This document shows positions 61,786 through 64,000 of a stretch of DNA of 64,000 nucleotides, piece by piece. The stretch comes from Alloprevotella sp. (lineage in GTDB: Bacteria > Bacteroidota > Bacteroidia > Bacteroidales > Bacteroidaceae): the NCBI GenBank assembly GCA_017478625.1, contig JAFVDF010000016.1, forward strand, positions 158,787 to 222,786, in the 5' to 3' direction. The notes beneath the pieces were generated by a model. The model saw only the letters and a list, made by a program, of their open reading frames with translations, was not told the DNA's origin and searched no databases. Both the position numbers and the translations under genes were made by a program. The number at the start of each line of letters is the position of its first letter. The stretch's first letter is position 1.

Positions 61786-61912
61786 ATTCTAGCGCGGAGC
61801 AATAAGCGGAATTATGCGCAGGTGGGGTGTACTTTTATGCTTTCTGCAGAGGTGTGCCCAGCGAGTGGGTGGCATAGGGGAATAGTCTATGGGTTAAACT
61901 CGCAAGTCTCGC

Positions 61913-62521
61913 TCACTTTCGCTTCCATTGCTGGCGTATGTACTTCGGCATATCGCTGTAGTGGATACCCACGAGAAGTGTCTCTATCTTCTGCAACGTA
62001 GCGAAGCATACGAACATCAGAAGCGGACCAAAGACATAGTCGGGCCAAGTGCCGAGGTGGTTGTTTATGAGGTACACGAGAAGAGCGAGGCCGATACCGC
62101 CTTCAATAAGAGCTGTAATCATTCCCGGCGTGTAGAAGTGCTTCGTGCGGAACAGACGGATGCCCATCGTGTGTACGAAACTCTCGATAAAGCCGAACGT
62201 GACTACCATCATCGTGAACAGTGGCATATCGTGGCAGACGAAAGGTACGATGCTGAGCAGCAGGAGCAGGATGCCTGCCGGAATACGGCTTGCGCGCTTC
62301 ATCTCGTTGCTTACTTCCACATGGATAAGGCCTCCGATAAGATTTGTGAAGCCCCCGGGATAATGTCCCTCCTCCCACTCGTGGAAGACGAAGATAAGGG
62401 CGTCAAAAATGAGCAGTTTCTGCACGAAACTGAGCCCGTCCATAAGAGCAGTGGACGTGATGAAAAGCAAGGCCAGAACGGTGTAGATTTCTAAGGCGTA
62501 GTGTTTGATAAAGCGTTTCAT
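61913..62521 (-). CDS. HXXEE domain membrane protein
   Basis: The 202-aa integral membrane protein has about six transmembrane helices and the HxxEE signature at H47-E-W-E50-E51 (FHEWEEGHYPGG), with further conserved residues in FGFIESFVHTMGIRLF. The family function is unknown; the motif suggests metal binding. It diverges from the AraC-type regulator across 128 bp, so it is a plausible target of that regulator. A perfect -7 box TAATTTTG lies at 62547-62554 on its strand. Confidence 0.83.
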   Translation of the reverse strand: MKRFIKHYALEIYTVLALLFITSTALMDGLSFVQKLLIFDALIFVFHEWEEGHYPGGFTNLIGGLIHVEVSNEMKRASRIPAGILLLLLSIVPFVCHDMPLFTMMVVTFGFIESFVHTMGIRLFRTKHFYTPGMITALIEGGIGLALLVYLINNHLGTWPDYVFGPLLMFVCFATLQKIETLLVGIHYSDMPKYIRQQWKRK

Positions 62522-62546
62522 AGTGTAACTTGTTGATTTGATTCCG

Positions 62547-62627
62547 CAAAATTACTACGCTTTTATGCCCTGTTTGTGAATGATTTTGGTAAATAAATGT
62601 GCAAATCCTACGAAATTCGTACATTTG
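62547..62627. promoter_or_regulatory. Divergent promoters between the HXXEE and AraC genes
   Basis: Minus strand: TAATTTTG (62547-62554), 26 bases before the HXXEE ATG. Plus strand: TACATTTG (62620-62627), 23 bases before the AraC ATG, with TGTG (62598-62601) as a weak -33 element. Both -7 boxes match TAnnTTTG exactly. Confidence 0.6.
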
Positions 62628-62649
62628 CCTCGAAGAGAGATTTTTCATT

Positions 62650-63525
62650 ATGAAGTCAGTTCACGTTCGGCATATTGACCTCGCGCAGATCCGCGAGGAG
62701 TTACATCCCCAAGGCAGTAACGTAGCGCGACCGCACTTCGCGTTGGTGATGAACTCTGTCCCCATCTTGGCTAGTCCCGTGTTGCATCAGCCTATGCGCC
62801 TTGCCGAGTGGCGTTTGTTGCGCATTGTGGCGGGCGAGGCAGATTATATAGTCAATCTTGTACCACATCGTTTCAGCGCGGAGCAGTTTGTGTTTCTGCC
62901 GCGTAATTGTCTGGTGGAGGTGAAGAGTGTTAGTCCTGACTATGCCGTTCAGGTGCTGGCAGTGGCAGATGCCGAGGGATTGCCTACCGCACTTGCGGCC
63001 TTGCCCGTAAAACCTTTCTGTCTATCCCTTTCGCCTTCCGACGATCAACTCTGTGCAACCTACTTCGACCTTTTTGCGACTCATCTTACGCAGGAAGCCC
63101 CCTGCGAGGTAGCCGTGGCCCACTTGGCATTGTCACTTCTCCAGTTGATGCAGGCACGCCAGCAAGACTTCGAAAGTAGGGCTGCCGGTAGCGCTACACG
63201 GGGCGAAAGGCTCGTACGACAGTTTGTCGATTTGCTCTACATCTACGGTACGCGTGAACGCAATATCTCCTTTTATGCCGAGCAACTGCATATTACGCCC
63301 AACCACCTTAGCACCGTCATCCGCCAAGAGACGGGCGAGACAGTGATGCAGTGGCTCGTGCGTACTACCCTCACGGAGGCCAAGGTTCTATTACGCCACA
63401 GCAGCCTACGCATATACGAGATAGCCCACCGACTGGCCTTTCCCGAAGCTACGGCCTTTAACCGCTATTTCAAGGCGCACACGGGGCAGACACCGCTGGA
63501 CTATCGCATGGGACAAGTGCGATAA
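62650..63525 (+). CDS. AraC-family transcriptional regulator
   Basis: From ATG 62650 (MKSVHVRHIDLAQI) the protein is 291 aa; an in-frame GTG at 62599 lies upstream of the promoter. The N-terminal ~170 residues resemble a cupin-like sensor (LRIVAGEADYIVNLVPHRFSAEQFVFLPRNCLVEVKSV). The C-terminal ~100 residues are the two helix-turn-helix AraC domain (ISFYAEQLHITPNHLSTVIRQETG and IYEIAHRLAFPEATAFNRYFKAHTGQTPLDYR). It is divergent from the HXXEE gene. The inducer is unknown. Confidence 0.93.
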   Translation: MKSVHVRHIDLAQIREELHPQGSNVARPHFALVMNSVPILASPVLHQPMRLAEWRLLRIVAGEADYIVNLVPHRFSAEQFVFLPRNCLVEVKSVSPDYAVQVLAVADAEGLPTALAALPVKPFCLSLSPSDDQLCATYFDLFATHLTQEAPCEVAVAHLALSLLQLMQARQQDFESRAAGSATRGERLVRQFVDLLYIYGTRERNISFYAEQLHITPNHLSTVIRQETGETVMQWLVRTTLTEAKVLLRHSSLRIYEIAHRLAFPEATAFNRYFKAHTGQTPLDYRMGQVR

Positions 63526-63867
63526 CCTACAGACAATAGCCGGTAGGCCTATAATAATTCGGATTTTCTTTGGGGATAATCAGGATAGAGTAAAACTGCT
63601 ACAGGCCCTGCTCTCAACAACAGAGAAAAGGTTGAAGATTAGCCTGAGAAACGGCTCCATTTGTGCTGTGCTGGTCCGGGACATGATAGAGTAGGGAATG
63701 GGGCGTGGCTGTCCATTCGCTCCCGTAACCATCCGGTGAATTGACAAAAGAAACGGTGTAAAAGAATGGGAATATGGTTTTTGAAAAAATATTTTGGGAT
63801 CTTTTTTCTTGTATAAGTTCGTGCTTTTTAGAGTTTTATTGTGAGTGCAGGTTGTTGTATGTAAAAA
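63526..63867. other. Gene-free region before the rRNA-type promoter
   Basis: No supported gene. A weak hairpin (CCTAC/GTAGG around 63529-63549) may end the AraC transcript. From about 63770 the sequence becomes strongly AT-rich with A- and T-runs, as in the upstream activating DNA of rRNA promoters. Confidence 0.45.
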
Positions 63868-64000
63868 TAATTTTGCAAAAAGTTATAAAAATATTTGGTA
63901 GTTAATGTCAGTTGTTCTAATTTTGCACTCGCTTTCGCCCTAAAAAAGTAGGGTTAGGAAGTATGAAGAAGCGATCTTTGAAAGGATTAAGATAAAACTT
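63868..64000 (+). promoter_or_regulatory. Probable rRNA operon promoter and leader
   Basis: Two TAATTTTG boxes occur 50 bp apart (63868-63875 and 63918-63925). The second is preceded by TTTG (63894-63897) with a 20-base spacer. Downstream are a small CCCTA/TAGGG stem (63939-63956) and the GCGATCTTTGAAAGG segment (63972-63986) typical of the leader just before 16S rRNA in Bacteroidales. No 16S sequence is reached before the window ends, so this rests on leader resemblance. Confidence 0.7.

Overview
The window is chromosomal DNA from a member of the Bacteroidales (Bacteroidetes). The evidence is a SusC/SusD utilisation locus under ECF-sigma/FecR control, a fused MurF-alanine racemase, LptD/LptE, GSCFA, DUF3276 and DUF5606 family genes, and many upstream regions carrying the Bacteroidetes-type promoter (TTTG, a 19-20 base spacer, then TAnnTTTG or TAnnTTCG). 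The family is not resolved; gene content and base composition fit a Prevotella- or Porphyromonas-like lineage. I found no tRNA gene, CRISPR array, integrase or transposase. The window ends in what looks like the promoter and leader of a ribosomal RNA operon.

Layout. 1-8400: core genes in two leftward operons, rimP-nusA-infB (infB is cut by the left edge) and nusB-yajC-ybbR-coaE, in which CoaE carries a fused GNAT acetyltransferase; a DUF3276 nucleic-acid-binding gene points the other way. 8400-18600: leftward GH20 hexosaminidase, clpB, a lone trpB2 preceded by a complete tryptophan attenuator (leader peptide with three Trp codons, then a terminator), msrA, a serine-type sulfatase and glmM. 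18865-22032: an orphan Oar-like TonB-dependent transporter. 22100-24840: an AT-rich accessory island of four small rightward genes, three of them tightly packed (DUF4417, an unknown, and a possible toxin-like protein). It is bounded by a 36-bp direct repeat of the 3' end of the adjacent MmeI-like restriction-modification gene.

24856-31229: leftward MmeI-like type IIL restriction-modification enzyme, CPA2 antiporter and peptidase T. 31437-36000: a rightward operon of a sigma-54-type regulator, lptE, a TPR-like gene and secG, then a 535-aa protein related to the C-terminal half of class II ribonucleotide reductase that seems to lack its catalytic core. 36069-47856: mainly leftward housekeeping genes (folB, murF-alr, GSCFA; a hydrolase-associated S4 protein, pth, rplY; lptD; an HD phosphohydrolase and an acyltransferase) with one rightward DUF5606 pair.

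48056-60162: the main accessory locus. An ECF sigma factor and FecR anti-sigma factor precede a SusC with an N-terminal STN signalling domain, SusD, a GH18-fold lipoprotein without catalytic acids, a DUF1735-LamG lipoprotein, a DUF1735-GH18 endoglycosidase with intact catalytic residues, and a last lipoprotein. The order resembles the Bacteroides thetaiotaomicron BT3983-BT3987 high-mannose N-glycan locus, so the likely job is surface capture and endo-cleavage of N-glycans, sensed through SusC-FecR-sigma. 61192-63525: a WcaF-like acetyltransferase with a G8 tract in its promoter region, then a divergent HXXEE membrane protein and AraC-type regulator.

A short motif close to CATAATGCAATTTTC recurs in at least eight intergenic regions and forms clusters at 22165-22266 and 60551-60668.
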